Of a stretch of 64,000 nucleotides of DNA, positions 44,588-52,793 are shown piece by piece (the stretch's first letter is position 1; each line of letters opens with the position of its first letter). This DNA comes from [Clostridium] clostridioforme AGR2157 (GTDB taxonomy: Bacteria > Bacillota > Clostridia > Lachnospirales > Lachnospiraceae): contig NZ_KE384163.1 in assembly GCF_000424325.1 (NCBI RefSeq), forward strand, positions 92,797 through 156,796, given 5' to 3'. Under the pieces are notes generated by a model. It saw nothing but the letters and a program-made list of their open reading frames with translations, was not told the DNA's origin and ran no database searches. The position numbers were made by a program, and so were the translations under genes.

Positions 44588-44698
44588 TTGGATAAAACAG
44601 CGCCCCTTCCAAAGAATGACAGGATGTTTTATATCCTGATAGCCCTGGTATTATTGGCTGTGCTGATTTCCAGTATCATCCGGGACGCATGTTTGTGA
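44588..44698 (+). CDS. Possible 36-aa single-pass membrane peptide
   Basis: From a TTG at 44588 the frame reads a short polar start (LDKTAPLPKNDR) and one clear membrane helix (MFYILIALVLLAVLISSII) before a TGA at 44696. GGGGTGG lies just upstream but very close. It follows the YcxB-like remnant directly and may be part of the same former transcript. No family; low certainty. Confidence 0.35.
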   Translation: MDKTAPLPKNDRMFYILIALVLLAVLISSIIRDACL

Positions 44699-44716
44699 AT
44701 GTTAGGAAAAGACAGG

Positions 44717-44740
44717 AACGAGGTTTAGCTCGTTTTTTAG
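44717..44740 (+). terminator. Intrinsic terminator before the MerR gene
   Basis: AACGAG (44717-44722) and CTCGTT (44729-44734) form a short stem followed by a T run. It separates the remnant genes from the MerR promoter. Confidence 0.6.
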
Positions 44741-44749
44741 AAAAACCTA

Positions 44750-44780
44750 TTGACTCTGCCCTTAGGTCAGAGCTTATACT
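44750..44780 (+). promoter_or_regulatory. MerR-type promoter with 19-bp spacer and operator
   Basis: TTGACT (44750-44755) and TATACT (44775-44780) are separated by exactly 19 bp, the abnormally long spacing that MerR-family activators correct by DNA distortion. The spacer is a dyad, CTCTGCCC-TTA-GGTCAGAG, almost identical in form to operators of BmrR/BltR-type regulators. It lies immediately before the MerR-type gene, so autoregulation is very likely. Confidence 0.85.
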
Positions 44781-44830
44781 TGGAACAGATTCGAATCAGG
44801 CAAAAAGAAAATGAATGGAGGAGCGGAACC

Positions 44831-45631
44831 ATGCTGACCATAGGACAGATGTCAAAGGTATGTGGGGTGAGCGTTAAGACACTGCGTCACTATGATAAGA
44901 TAGGTCTTTTAAAGCCCCAGAGAATAGAAGAGATAAACGGATACCGGTACTACGAGGACTCTCAGATTGGCACCATGCTTTTGATTGGAAGGCTGAAACG
45001 GTATGGTTTTTCCCTTACGGAAATTCAGGCTCTGCTTACCATCCCGGACAGCAGGGAGTTGCTGCGGCAGCTGTACAAACAAAGATTCCGCCTGGAGCGG
45101 CAGATGGAGCATATTTCCATAACCATCAGGGAAATGGGGTATCATCTGGAAGAATTTGAAAGGACAGGTGACATTATGAGTTATCAGAACAATTATGAGA
45201 TTCAGATAAAGGAAGCAGAGGAACAGGTTCTTGTTACCCAGAGACACAAGATGTCAGTGGAGGAATTCGGCACATACTACGGAAAGATATACGAAAAGAT
45301 TGCCAGGGAACACATGACCATAAACGGGGTGGTCATGGCTATCTATCACGACCGGGAATTTGACCCGGCTTACAGCGATATCGAACTGGGAGTGGGTATC
45401 ACAGAGCGGGATAAGGCTGACTTTGTCATGCCGGGCTGTCTGTGTGCAGCTACCATCCACAAGGGTCCCTATTCAGGACTGCCGGATGCCTATGGCGCCA
45501 TCGTGGCCTGGATTAACGCCAATGGCTATCATATGAATGGGATGCCTTATGAGATTTACCGCAAGACCCAGTTTGACAAGCTTCCGCCGGATGAGTGGGA
45601 GACAGAGATTTTCTTTCCGGTGAAAAAGTAA
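44831..45631 (+). CDS. MerR family regulator with GyrI-like effector domain (BmrR-like)
   Basis: A 266-residue activator. The N-terminal MerR winged helix reads MLTIGQMSKVCGVSVKTLRHYDKIGLLKPQ. A coiled-coil dimerisation helix (about residues 70-110) follows, then a C-terminal GyrI/AraC-effector-binding-like domain (residues ~120-266) ending YEIYRKTQFDKLPPDEWETEIFFPV. Such proteins sense hydrophobic cations or drugs and usually drive an exporter, but none is adjacent. GGAGGAG is 7 bp before the ATG. Confidence 0.9.
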   Translation: MLTIGQMSKVCGVSVKTLRHYDKIGLLKPQRIEEINGYRYYEDSQIGTMLLIGRLKRYGFSLTEIQALLTIPDSRELLRQLYKQRFRLERQMEHISITIREMGYHLEEFERTGDIMSYQNNYEIQIKEAEEQVLVTQRHKMSVEEFGTYYGKIYEKIAREHMTINGVVMAIYHDREFDPAYSDIELGVGITERDKADFVMPGCLCAATIHKGPYSGLPDAYGAIVAWINANGYHMNGMPYEIYRKTQFDKLPPDEWETEIFFPVKK

Positions 45632-45658
45632 AGAACAGGCAGGCGGTGAATAGGTTCC

Positions 45659-45706
45659 AAAAAGGCTGCCGCAGTCCCCCGTGCATATCAGAGTCTGCGA
45701 CAGCCT
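45659..45706 (-). terminator. Leftward intrinsic terminator after the nitroreductase remnant
   Basis: On the minus strand AGGCTGTCGCAG (45706-45695) pairs with CTGCGGCAGCCT (45674-45663) with one mismatch, followed by TTTT. It ends the leftward TetR/nitroreductase unit. Confidence 0.75.
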
Positions 45707-45724
45707 GTAAATATATGATTCAAA

Positions 45725-46253
45725 TCATTTCCAATTAAAATTTTCCCTTCCGGCACCAATCTCAAAATGGTATTTCACAATGCCAATATCAATTTGGGAC
45801 ATAGGACGATTGTCCTTTGGGCGGATGGATACGGTATTCCCATTAGCTTCGATAAAAAAATTCTGTTTGTTAAGACCGGTTGGAGCAAGAACAGCCGCAT
45901 TCATGCCATCTATAAACCATCTGTCACTGCATGGCTACCCAACACGAGTTAAGGCCTGCTTGTTGAGCTTTAACCATAAGACGTGCTCCATAGTAGCCGC
46001 ACTCCACATAAAACCCGCCTTGCTTTTTGGCTGCCAAAGCAATATAGTTTTTTACATTTTTAAATCTCCCGAATAGGGGAATAATGCTTTTAAATGCTTC
46101 CTCATTTTCCGTTACTAACTGAATATGCAGCTGTCCCAGCCGGTTACACTGCTCAATTTCTTCTTTCAGTCCATCAATAACCGCAGGTGAAAGTGGTTTC
46201 GTTGTATAATTCCTGACTGCGTGCCTTGCTCTGATTGCTTCTGATTCCGTCAT
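45725..46253 (-). pseudogene. Broken nitroreductase gene
   Basis: The 5' part (MTESEAIRARHAVRNYTTKPLSPAVIDGLKEEI ... YYGARLMVKAQQAGLNSCWVA) is the N-terminal two thirds of a nitroreductase of the TM1586-like type. It runs into a stop at about 45924. The C-terminal part continues in another frame (RWFIDGMNAAVLAPTGLNKQNFFIE ... IDIGIVKYHFEIGAGRENF) to 45725. The region normally between them is missing, so there is a deletion plus a frame change. An AGGAGGG precedes the start. Probably the former target gene of the adjacent TetR regulator. Confidence 0.75.
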
Positions 46254-46282
46254 AATAAGTCCCTCCTGGTTCTCAACTCATG

Positions 46283-46960
46283 TTACAGCATTACTTTGTT
46301 AAGCAGTATCCTCTCTGTAAGAGCGCCCCAATCACCATTGTCATACTGTACGCCTTTCATGTTAGCCATAGCTGCCAGACCATGTACGGCTGCCCACATT
46401 ACCAAAAGGTCGTCTCTTAACTCTTTTTCATCAATGTTTAGTTCCCTCATTCCTCTTTTTGCACCATTTACAAAAATTTCAAATGGAGTAAAGGAGCTGT
46501 TCCATGTGATTTCAGTTTCTTTTATTTGAATGCCCAGATATTCACTGTCAAATAAGAAATTAAAATAGTGCGGATACTTTGCAAAAAATTCCACATAGGC
46601 CACGCCCATAGAAATTGTAACATTATGACAGGGATTATCTTCAACTGCCTGTTTTAGAGCGGCTGCAAATCTGTCGATCACATAAGAGTACATTCCCCGG
46701 AGCAGCTCATCAATATTTCCAAAGTGATTATAGCAGGCAGTCGCTGATACACCTACTTTCTTCGCCACCTTTCGTAAAGAAAATTTTTCAATCCCTTCCT
46801 CATGGATTAGCCCAATTCCCTGCTCGATGAGTGTTTCATAGTTATCCCTGGCGGCTGTGATGCCGGCTGCCGTGGCAGCCGGATCCCTGGCCGTCCGCCT
46901 GATTGTCAAAACGCTCTGTGGATTGTGAGGACCCCTGCATTCTCTGCTGACGGTGTTCAC
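46283..46960 (-). CDS. TetR/AcrR family regulator with abnormal N-terminus
   Basis: The core is a clear TetR helix-turn-helix (EEGIEKFSLRKVAKKVGVSATACYNHFGNIDELL) plus a ligand-binding domain. Upstream of YETLIEQGIGLIHEEG the reading frame has no ATG. The first ~40 residues, from a GTG at 46960, come from the 3' end of the overlapping anti-sigma gene read in another frame. The normal start has therefore probably been lost by a rearrangement near 46850. It may be expressed as a fusion start, from a downstream non-ATG codon, or not at all. Confidence 0.7.
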   Translation of the reverse strand: MNTVSRECRGPHNPQSVLTIRRTARDPAATAAGITAARDNYETLIEQGIGLIHEEGIEKFSLRKVAKKVGVSATACYNHFGNIDELLRGMYSYVIDRFAAALKQAVEDNPCHNVTISMGVAYVEFFAKYPHYFNFLFDSEYLGIQIKETEITWNSSFTPFEIFVNGAKRGMRELNIDEKELRDDLLVMWAAVHGLAAMANMKGVQYDNGDWGALTERILLNKVML

Positions 46961-47639
46961 AGTGTTCCGTGTGGCCCTTTATCTCTTTCATGGTCTTATC
47001 CTTGAATTCATCCAGCGTGGCCTGGGGGTCCGCTGTGAGAAGCTCCTGTATGGCGTAATACTTTCCTAAGGACATCCCGTGCTGGTGGGCTTCCTCACAC
47101 ATGTGGCTGTCCACGCTGGCATACTCCGCCTTTACGCCATGGCACTGCATTAAGGCTGTGTCCACGCACTCCTGAAGACTTGAGAGCATCTTAAGGTCGC
47201 TGCCTTTTGTTTCCAGTGTGATGGAGACCAGGGCGTCTTTTTTCAGATACTGCTGCATGGCATCGCTGCCCAGCAGAAGCGCCAGTGCTTCCTCATATTC
47301 CAGGTGTTTAAGCGAAAGGGCCTGGAGGACAGTCTCGCTTTCTTCCCCGTAGGTGGTCTGGTCCACCACCTTTCCCCAGCGGTTGATATCCAGTTCAATG
47401 CTGGGATTCACATCTATGCTGATGACGGCCGCTTCCGTGTAGTACAGGCTGTAGCCGCCCAGGCCGCTGGCGGAAAAGAGCAGGAGACAGGCAAGGGATA
47501 CAGCCCACTTCATTCTGCGCGGTACCGGCTTTCTGCTGCGGTGCATGTGTTTTATCACATAGTCACGGGTCCGTCCCTTCAAGACTTCATCACAGCTTAC
47601 TGTATCAAATGCATCATGTATATTCTGTTTCACCCTCAT
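46842..47639 (-). CDS. RsgI-like transmembrane anti-sigma factor
   Basis: A 265-residue protein. The cytoplasmic N-terminus (MRVKQNIHDAFDTVSCDEVLKGRTRDYVIKHM) would bind the sigma factor, and a single membrane helix lies at about residues 45-65. The external RsgI periplasmic domain contains ISIDVNPSIELDINRWGKVVD; in studied homologues the Asn-Pro bond in such a motif undergoes self-cleavage. The C-terminal end is rich in His and Cys (MCEEAHQHG, HTEHCEHRQQRM, GCHGSRHH) instead of a carbohydrate-binding module. It overlaps the sigma gene by 26 bp, typical for sigma/anti-sigma pairs. The final residues may be altered by the junction with the TetR gene. Confidence 0.8.
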   Translation of the reverse strand: MRVKQNIHDAFDTVSCDEVLKGRTRDYVIKHMHRSRKPVPRRMKWAVSLACLLLFSASGLGGYSLYYTEAAVISIDVNPSIELDINRWGKVVDQTTYGEESETVLQALSLKHLEYEEALALLLGSDAMQQYLKKDALVSITLETKGSDLKMLSSLQECVDTALMQCHGVKAEYASVDSHMCEEAHQHGMSLGKYYAIQELLTADPQATLDEFKDKTMKEIKGHTEHCEHRQQRMQGSSQSTERFDNQADGQGSGCHGSRHHSRQG

Positions 47640-48108
47640 CACCTCCCAGCATTTTTTTAAGCTCGGCTTTCGCCCTTGACAGATGTGTAAATATGGTATT
47701 GACATTTTTATGCAAAATACCTGCAATATCCACGGCTGAATAGCCCTCATAATAATGCAGATAAACGATGATTCTGTATTTATCAGGAAGATTCATCACG
47801 GACTCCAGCATATGGGACAGGTCCTGGTTTTTTGTATCAGCCATGGCCATGGCCTCTTCGAGAGAGCAGGTGTGTGTCCGGAAAAAACTGCGAAGCAAAT
47901 CCTTGCACCTGTTCACGGTCACCCGAATCAGCCATGCTTTTTTATGTTCCTCAGAATCAAAGGGTTCAGAAAAAAGGGCGTATTTCAAAAACACATCCTG
48001 AAACACGTCCTCTGTATCACTTTCATTTTTCATATAGACAAAACAGATGTGTTTTACCATATCCGCATATTGCCCAATCGTCTGCTCTACATCTGATTCC
48101 TGCCGCAT
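47614..48108 (-). CDS. ECF-type RNA polymerase sigma factor
   Basis: A 164-residue sigma-70 family factor with region 2 (ICFVYMKNESDTEDVFQDVFLKYALF, KKAWLIRVTVNRCKDLLR) and region 4 (LPDKYRIIVYLHYYEGYSAVDIAGILHKNVNTIFTHLSRAKAELKKML), and no region 3 or regions 1.1/1.2. Its partner anti-sigma overlaps the 3' end. GGAG lies 5 bp before the ATG. It is transcribed leftward after the Cys/His-rich secreted protein gene. Confidence 0.93.
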   Translation of the reverse strand: MRQESDVEQTIGQYADMVKHICFVYMKNESDTEDVFQDVFLKYALFSEPFDSEEHKKAWLIRVTVNRCKDLLRSFFRTHTCSLEEAMAMADTKNQDLSHMLESVMNLPDKYRIIVYLHYYEGYSAVDIAGILHKNVNTIFTHLSRAKAELKKMLGGDEGETEYT

Positions 48109-48153
48109 AGCCGCTCCATATGTCCGATACTGCCATATGCAGTACTGTTTTTC

Positions 48154-48453
48154 CTATCTGTGATGTGAAACGCAGCCGCGTCTGCCATGATGGCTGTTTC
48201 CGCTATGGCATCCATACCCTGAAGTACCCGGTGAGGATGCCTGTCCATGGTTCCCGTCCGGGCATACCCAATCCCCGTCCTCAGACCAGTGGCCTTCGCA
48301 GTCCCCGTGCTCGTGGCTCCTGCAGTATTCATAATCCGTACAGTCAGCATATCCTCTGGGACAGGTCCAGTCAGCGCCCCATGCAAGGCTGCTTCCTGCT
48401 GCGGTTAGCAGGATGCCCGTGGCTGCTGCTGCCATTATAGTTCTGATTTTCAT
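48154..48453 (-). CDS. Secreted small Cys/His-rich protein
   Basis: A 99-residue protein with a signal peptide (MKIRTIMAAAATGILLTAAGSSLAWGA, cleavage about residue 27). The mature part of ~72 residues holds 7 Cys and 9 His (patterns CPRGYADC, CRSHEHGDCEGHW, GCHSGNSHH, CVSHH). This suggests metal binding or disulfide-stabilised structure. It starts the leftward transcript with the ECF sigma and RsgI-like genes. An in-frame TTG three codons upstream is possible, but AAGGAG spacing favours the ATG at 48453. No named family. Confidence 0.75.
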   Translation of the reverse strand: MKIRTIMAAAATGILLTAAGSSLAWGADWTCPRGYADCTDYEYCRSHEHGDCEGHWSEDGDWVCPDGNHGQASSPGTSGYGCHSGNSHHGRRGCVSHHR

Positions 48454-48490
48454 GTTTTTCAATCTCCTTTTCTGATTCGTTCATTATTAA

Positions 48491-48519
48491 TACGATTGGG
48501 ACTCTGGAATCCTTTCAGT
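48491..48519 (-). promoter_or_regulatory. Candidate ECF-type promoter before the Cys/His-rich gene
   Basis: On the minus strand CTGAAAGG (48519-48512), 16 bp, then CGTAT (48495-48491). This resembles GAAC-type/CGT ECF promoters and lies about 40 bp before the start. Autoregulation by the adjacent ECF factor would be usual. It is a weak, consensus-only call. Confidence 0.4.
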
Positions 48520-48668
48520 TATTTTATATTTTTTCATATATTTTTTCATTTAAATTTGCTGTGCTTGTGAAATATCCTTGATTTTGATATACTTATCTGA
48601 TGCACGGAATAGAGACACATTAGAATCATTATCCGTAAATATATAATACATAAAAGGAATGAACTGAC

Positions 48669-49202
48669 ATGGGTACCTGGAATTCCAGAGGCTTAAGGGG
48701 CTCTACCCTTGAAGATTTGATTAACCATACCAACGATTTGTACAGGGAAAAGAAGCTGGCTCTGATACAGAAGATACCGACTCCCATCACTCCCATTGAA
48801 ATTGATAAGTCCAGCCGCCATATCACCCTGGCCTATTTTGGCCAGAAGAGTACCGTGGACTATATCGGGGCCGTACAGGGGATTCCGGTGTGTTTTGATG
48901 CCAAGGAATGCGCGGTAAAGACATTTCCCCTTCAAAATATCCATCCCCACCAGATTGAGTTCATGCGGGAATTTGAGAAACAGGGCGGAATTGCGTTTAT
49001 CATTCTCTATTTTACCGGCCTGGATGAGATATATTACCTGCCTTTTGAACAGATAGAGGGATACTGGAAGCGGATGGAGGCGGGAGGGCGCAAAAGCTTT
49101 ACCTACGACGAGGTGGACAAGAACTGGCAGGTCCGCTCCCACGCGGGCTTTCTGGTCCACTATCTGGAAGAAATACAAAAAGACCTGGACAGAAGGTCAT
49201 AG
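48669..49202 (+). CDS. recU: Holliday junction resolvase RecU
   Basis: A 177-residue RecU-type resolvase: GTWNSRGLRGSTLEDLINHTNDLYREKKLALIQKIPTPITPIEI, then DYIGAVQGIPVCFDAKECAVKTFPL, carrying the acidic and Lys catalytic residues (E, D, E/K pattern). RecU cuts and helps repair recombination junctions. In many Firmicutes recU precedes ponA (PBP1); here it stands alone. A TATAAT at 48642-48647 with a moderate -35 is the probable promoter. The spacer region to the divergent leftward operon is about 200 bp. Confidence 0.93.
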   Translation: MGTWNSRGLRGSTLEDLINHTNDLYREKKLALIQKIPTPITPIEIDKSSRHITLAYFGQKSTVDYIGAVQGIPVCFDAKECAVKTFPLQNIHPHQIEFMREFEKQGGIAFIILYFTGLDEIYYLPFEQIEGYWKRMEAGGRKSFTYDEVDKNWQVRSHAGFLVHYLEEIQKDLDRRS

Positions 49203-49295
49203 GAGGCTGCGAGTGAAGCGCCGCGCCCTCTATGCTGCCTGAGCCGGGTCCTTTTAAAGTCCGTACTGTCTCTCTCCCCCCCGGGTACATTTTCA

Positions 49296-49324
49296 TTGAC
49301 CAGTCCTGTAAATAAAAGTATAAT
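49296..49324 (+). promoter_or_regulatory. Upstream sigma-A promoter of the his operon (P1)
   Basis: TTGACC (49296-49301), a 17-bp spacer and TATAAT (49319-49324). It would give a leader of about 170 nt to hisZ, or a separate short RNA. Confidence 0.75.
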
Positions 49325-49387
49325 AAGGTATATTGCACTATGAGCAGATTGGAATCCCAAAACTGCTTCGGGGACACGAAAATATGA

Positions 49388-49416
49388 TTGACAGCCGCAG
49401 GGTTTTCCTCTATAAT
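49388..49416 (+). promoter_or_regulatory. Proximal sigma-A promoter of the his operon (P2)
   Basis: TTGACA (49388-49393), a 17-bp spacer and TATAAT (49411-49416) match the sigma-A consensus perfectly. They sit 87 bp before the preferred hisZ start. No T-box motif was recognised between it and hisZ. Confidence 0.9.
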
Positions 49417-49502
49417 GAAACAATCACGTTAATGAATTAGCACTTTACCATAGAAAAGTATAGAGGGTGAAAGCGCGAAAAAATATAAAGGCAGGGAACA
49501 GG

Positions 49503-50768
49503 ATGGCAGGGAATAATCGGTTGATTCATACGCCGGAGGGCGTAAAGGACAGTTATAACGGAGAATGCAGGAAGAAGCTGGCAGTACAGGACAAGATTCT
49601 GGATACCTTTTACCTGTACGGATATGAGCATATCCAGACTCCGAGTTTTGAATATTTTGATATTTTCAGCAAGGACAGGGGAAGCGTGCCGGACAGGGAG
49701 ATGTTTAAGTTCTTTGACCGGGACAACAATACCCTGGTTCTGAGGCCGGATATGACGCCGGCGGTTGCGCGGTGCGTGGCCAAGTACTTTATGGACGACC
49801 ACATGCCTCTTCGGCTCTGCTACCTGGAGCGCACCTTTAAGAATAACAGCAGCTATCAGGGCCGCCTTAAGGAGCGGGCTGAGACAGGGGCTGAGCTGAT
49901 TGGGGATGATTCCGAGGATGCGGATGCCGAGATGATTGCCATGGTCATTGACAGCCTGAGGCAGGCTGGCCTTAAGGAGTTCCAGGTGGAGCTGGGTCAG
50001 GTGGCATTTTACAGAAGCCTTCTCAAGGAGGCCGGGCTGGAAGAGGAAGTAGAGCAAGAGCTGAATCAGTACATTGAAAACAAGAACTATTTTGCCGTGG
50101 AGGGTCTGCTAAAGAACCAGTCCATGGACGAAGGGCTTAAGACGGCTTTTCTGAAACTTCCGGAGCTGTTCGGCCCCCTGGAGCAGATGCAGGAGGCGAA
50201 AAAGCTTACCGCCAATCCGGGGGCCCTGGCTGCCATTGAGCGGTTGGAGAAGGTCCACTCCATTCTGGAGAGCAGAGGCCTGGAAGCCTATGTATCCTAC
50301 GACCTGGGGATGCTCAGCAGGTATCAGTACTATACGGGAATCATTTTCAAGGCATATACCTATGGAACCGGGGATTATATTGTCACCGGAGGCCGGTATG
50401 ACAAGCTGCTGGTGCAGTTTGGAAAGGATACGCCTGCAGTGGGATTCGTGATTGTGGTAGACCAGCTGATGGCCGCCCTTTCCAGGCAGCAGATTGATGT
50501 TCCGGTGACGCTGGTGAACACGGTGATACTCTATGAGACGTCAGCCAGATCCCGGGCCCTGTGGCTGGGCAGCTATTTCAGGGATAAGGGGCTGGCCGTC
50601 CAGTCCATGAAGAAGAAGGAGCAGGTGCCGCTAGAGGATTACAAGGCCATGGCAGCACAGAGGGGCATGCGCAATGTCCTGTACCTGAAGGGTGACGGGA
50701 CCACAGTGACAGCCATGGACACGGTGAACGGGAATATAGACCAGATACCCATTACCGCTTACGAGTAA
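49503..50768 (+). CDS. hisZ: ATP phosphoribosyltransferase regulatory subunit HisZ
   Basis: HisZ is a catalytically inactive HisRS-like protein that completes the short form of HisG. The 421-residue product has class II synthetase-like elements ([60 protein letters not shown]). The [12 protein letters not shown] region is present, but it has no anticodon-binding HisRS domain of normal form. Its place directly before a short hisG supports HisZ rather than hisS. The ATG at 49503 is preferred; a GTG at 49467 is an alternative. Confidence 0.94.
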   Translation: MAGNNRLIHTPEGVKDSYNGECRKKLAVQDKILDTFYLYGYEHIQTPSFEYFDIFSKDRGSVPDREMFKFFDRDNNTLVLRPDMTPAVARCVAKYFMDDHMPLRLCYLERTFKNNSSYQGRLKERAETGAELIGDDSEDADAEMIAMVIDSLRQAGLKEFQVELGQVAFYRSLLKEAGLEEEVEQELNQYIENKNYFAVEGLLKNQSMDEGLKTAFLKLPELFGPLEQMQEAKKLTANPGALAAIERLEKVHSILESRGLEAYVSYDLGMLSRYQYYTGIIFKAYTYGTGDYIVTGGRYDKLLVQFGKDTPAVGFVIVVDQLMAALSRQQIDVPVTLVNTVILYETSARSRALWLGSYFRDKGLAVQSMKKKEQVPLEDYKAMAAQRGMRNVLYLKGDGTTVTAMDTVNGNIDQIPITAYE

Positions 50769-50790
50769 ACACAGGGAGGCCGTGAAAACG

Positions 50791-51444
50791 ATGAGATATT
50801 TGACCATAGCGTTAGCCAAAGGAAGGCTTGCGGACAAAGCCATGGAGATGTTTGAGGCAATCGGCATTTCCTGTGATGAGATGAAGGATAAGGCTTCCAG
50901 GAAGCTTATCTTTGTTAATGAGGACCTGGGAGTGCGTTTTTTTCTTGCAAAGGCCAATGATGTGCCTACATACGTGGAGTACGGGGCGGCTGACATTGGC
51001 ATTGTGGGAAGGGATACCATATTGGAGGAGGGCCGCAAGCTCTATGAAGTCATGGACCTTGGGGTGGGAAAATGCAGGATGTGCGTCTGCGGACCTGAAT
51101 CAGCCAGGGAAAGGCTGGAGCACCACGAGTTGATTCGGGTGGCCACCAAGTATCCCAACATAGCAAAGGACTATTTCTATAACCAGAAGTATCAGACCGT
51201 GGAAATCATTAAGCTGAACGGTTCCATCGAGCTGGCCCCCATCGTGGGACTGTCCGAGGTAATCGTTGATATCGTGGAGACAGGTTCCACCCTGCGGGAG
51301 AACGGACTCATGGTGTTAGAGGAAGTGTGCAGCCTGTCCGCCAGGATGGTGGTGAACCAGGTGAGCATGAAGACGGAAAATGAACGCATCACGGCCATCA
51401 TCAAGAAGTTTCAGGCATATCTTAAGGAGAAGGCCGGAAAGTAG
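50791..51444 (+). CDS. hisG: ATP phosphoribosyltransferase, short form
   Basis: HisG condenses ATP and PRPP, the first step of histidine synthesis. The 217-residue length is the short HisG form, which needs HisZ. Motifs: [33 protein letters not shown] and the PRPP-binding segment [14 protein letters not shown]. The ATG at 50791 gives the canonical [13 protein letters not shown]; a GTG at 50782 lies closer to GGGAGG and cannot be excluded. Confidence 0.96.
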   Translation: MRYLTIALAKGRLADKAMEMFEAIGISCDEMKDKASRKLIFVNEDLGVRFFLAKANDVPTYVEYGAADIGIVGRDTILEEGRKLYEVMDLGVGKCRMCVCGPESARERLEHHELIRVATKYPNIAKDYFYNQKYQTVEIIKLNGSIELAPIVGLSEVIVDIVETGSTLRENGLMVLEEVCSLSARMVVNQVSMKTENERITAIIKKFQAYLKEKAGK

Positions 51445-51485
51445 GAGCACAGGAGCAAAGTCAGGAAAGCGGAGGAATGTTAGGC

Positions 51486-52778
51486 ATGAGAATCGTGACA
51501 TTAGACAATAAGTCCATGGAAAATATTCTGGCGGACATGTTGAAAAGGGACCCCAATAATTATGACAGCTATACCCAGACCGTACAGGCCATTGTGGATG
51601 ATGTAAAGACCAGGGGAGACGAGGCGCTGTTTGAGTATACAAAGCGGTTTGACGGGGCGTCCCTGGATGGGGACAGCATACGCGTGACCCGGGAGGAAAT
51701 TGATGAGGCCATGAAACAGGTGGAACCGGGCCTTTTAAAGGTCATGGAGAAGTCCATGGACAATATCCGCCGTTATCATGAGAAGCAGAGACAGAACAGT
51801 TGGTTTGACGCCCAGCCTGACGGCACCATCCTGGGCCAGAAGGTGACTGCCTTAGAGAGTGTGGGAGTGTATGTGCCCGGCGGCAAGGCGGCGTATCCTT
51901 CCTCTGTCCTGATGAATATTATTCCGGCCGAGGTGGCGGGAGTGAAGCGCATTGCCATGGTGACGCCGCCCGGAAAGGACGGAAAGGTAAATCCGGTGAC
52001 TCTGACAGCGGCCCACATGGCAGGAGCCACAGAGGTCTATAAGGCAGGCGGGGCACAGGCAGTGGCGGCCCTGGCTTTCGGCACGGCATCCATCCCCAGG
52101 GTAAATAAAATCGTGGGACCCGGCAACATCTTTGTGGCTCTGGCCAAAAAGGCTGTCTATGGCCACGTGAGCATTGACAGTATAGCAGGCCCCAGCGAAA
52201 TCCTGGTGATTGCCGATGACAGCGCCAATCCGCGTTTTGTGGCCGCAGACCTGTTAAGCCAGGCAGAACACGATGAGCTGGCGTCCTCCATTCTGGTGAC
52301 CACCAGCATGGAGCTGGCCAGGAAGGTATCCGTTGAGGTGGATGGCTTCCTGAAGGTGCTGTCACGCAGCGACATCATAAGAAAGTCCCTGGATAATTAC
52401 GGTTATATCCTGGTGGCGGAATCCATGGAAAAGGCAGTGGAGACAGCCAACAGCATTGCGCCGGAGCACATGGAAATCGTCACCAGGAATCCTTTTGAGG
52501 TCATGACCAAGATTCAGAACGCAGGCGCTATCTTTATAGGGGAGTACAGCTCAGAGCCTTTGGGAGATTATTTTGCCGGCCCCAACCACATCCTGCCCAC
52601 CAATGGGACGGCTAAGTTCTTCTCGCCACTGGGCGTGGATGATTTCATTAAGAAATCCAGCATTATCTATTATTCCAGGGAGGCCCTTGAGGCAGCCCAT
52701 AAGGACATAGTGGCATTTGCCGAGTCAGAACACCTGACAGCCCACGCTAATTCCGTCAGAGTGCGCTTTGAACAATAG
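51486..52778 (+). CDS. hisD: Histidinol dehydrogenase
   Basis: The NAD-dependent zinc enzyme catalysing the last two oxidations of histidine synthesis. The 430-residue product has [51 protein letters not shown]-like [15 protein letters not shown], and [16 protein letters not shown] with the catalytic His/zinc residues. The GGAGG abuts the ATG at 51477, so the ATG at 51486 is used. Confidence 0.96.
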   Translation: MRIVTLDNKSMENILADMLKRDPNNYDSYTQTVQAIVDDVKTRGDEALFEYTKRFDGASLDGDSIRVTREEIDEAMKQVEPGLLKVMEKSMDNIRRYHEKQRQNSWFDAQPDGTILGQKVTALESVGVYVPGGKAAYPSSVLMNIIPAEVAGVKRIAMVTPPGKDGKVNPVTLTAAHMAGATEVYKAGGAQAVAALAFGTASIPRVNKIVGPGNIFVALAKKAVYGHVSIDSIAGPSEILVIADDSANPRFVAADLLSQAEHDELASSILVTTSMELARKVSVEVDGFLKVLSRSDIIRKSLDNYGYILVAESMEKAVETANSIAPEHMEIVTRNPFEVMTKIQNAGAIFIGEYSSEPLGDYFAGPNHILPTNGTAKFFSPLGVDDFIKKSSIIYYSREALEAAHKDIVAFAESEHLTAHANSVRVRFEQ

Positions 52779-52793
52779 GGAGGTATGACGAAT

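Noticed and set aside
44788-44802. Palindrome around GATTCGAATC resembling a tRNA T-loop
   Set aside because: No acceptor stem, anticodon arm or CCA end can be built around it; it lies in the leader of the MerR gene.
48087-48386. Second leftward frame over the Cys/His-rich gene
   Set aside because: The other frame has a clean signal peptide, a good ribosome-binding site and regular Cys/His spacing; this one has none of these.
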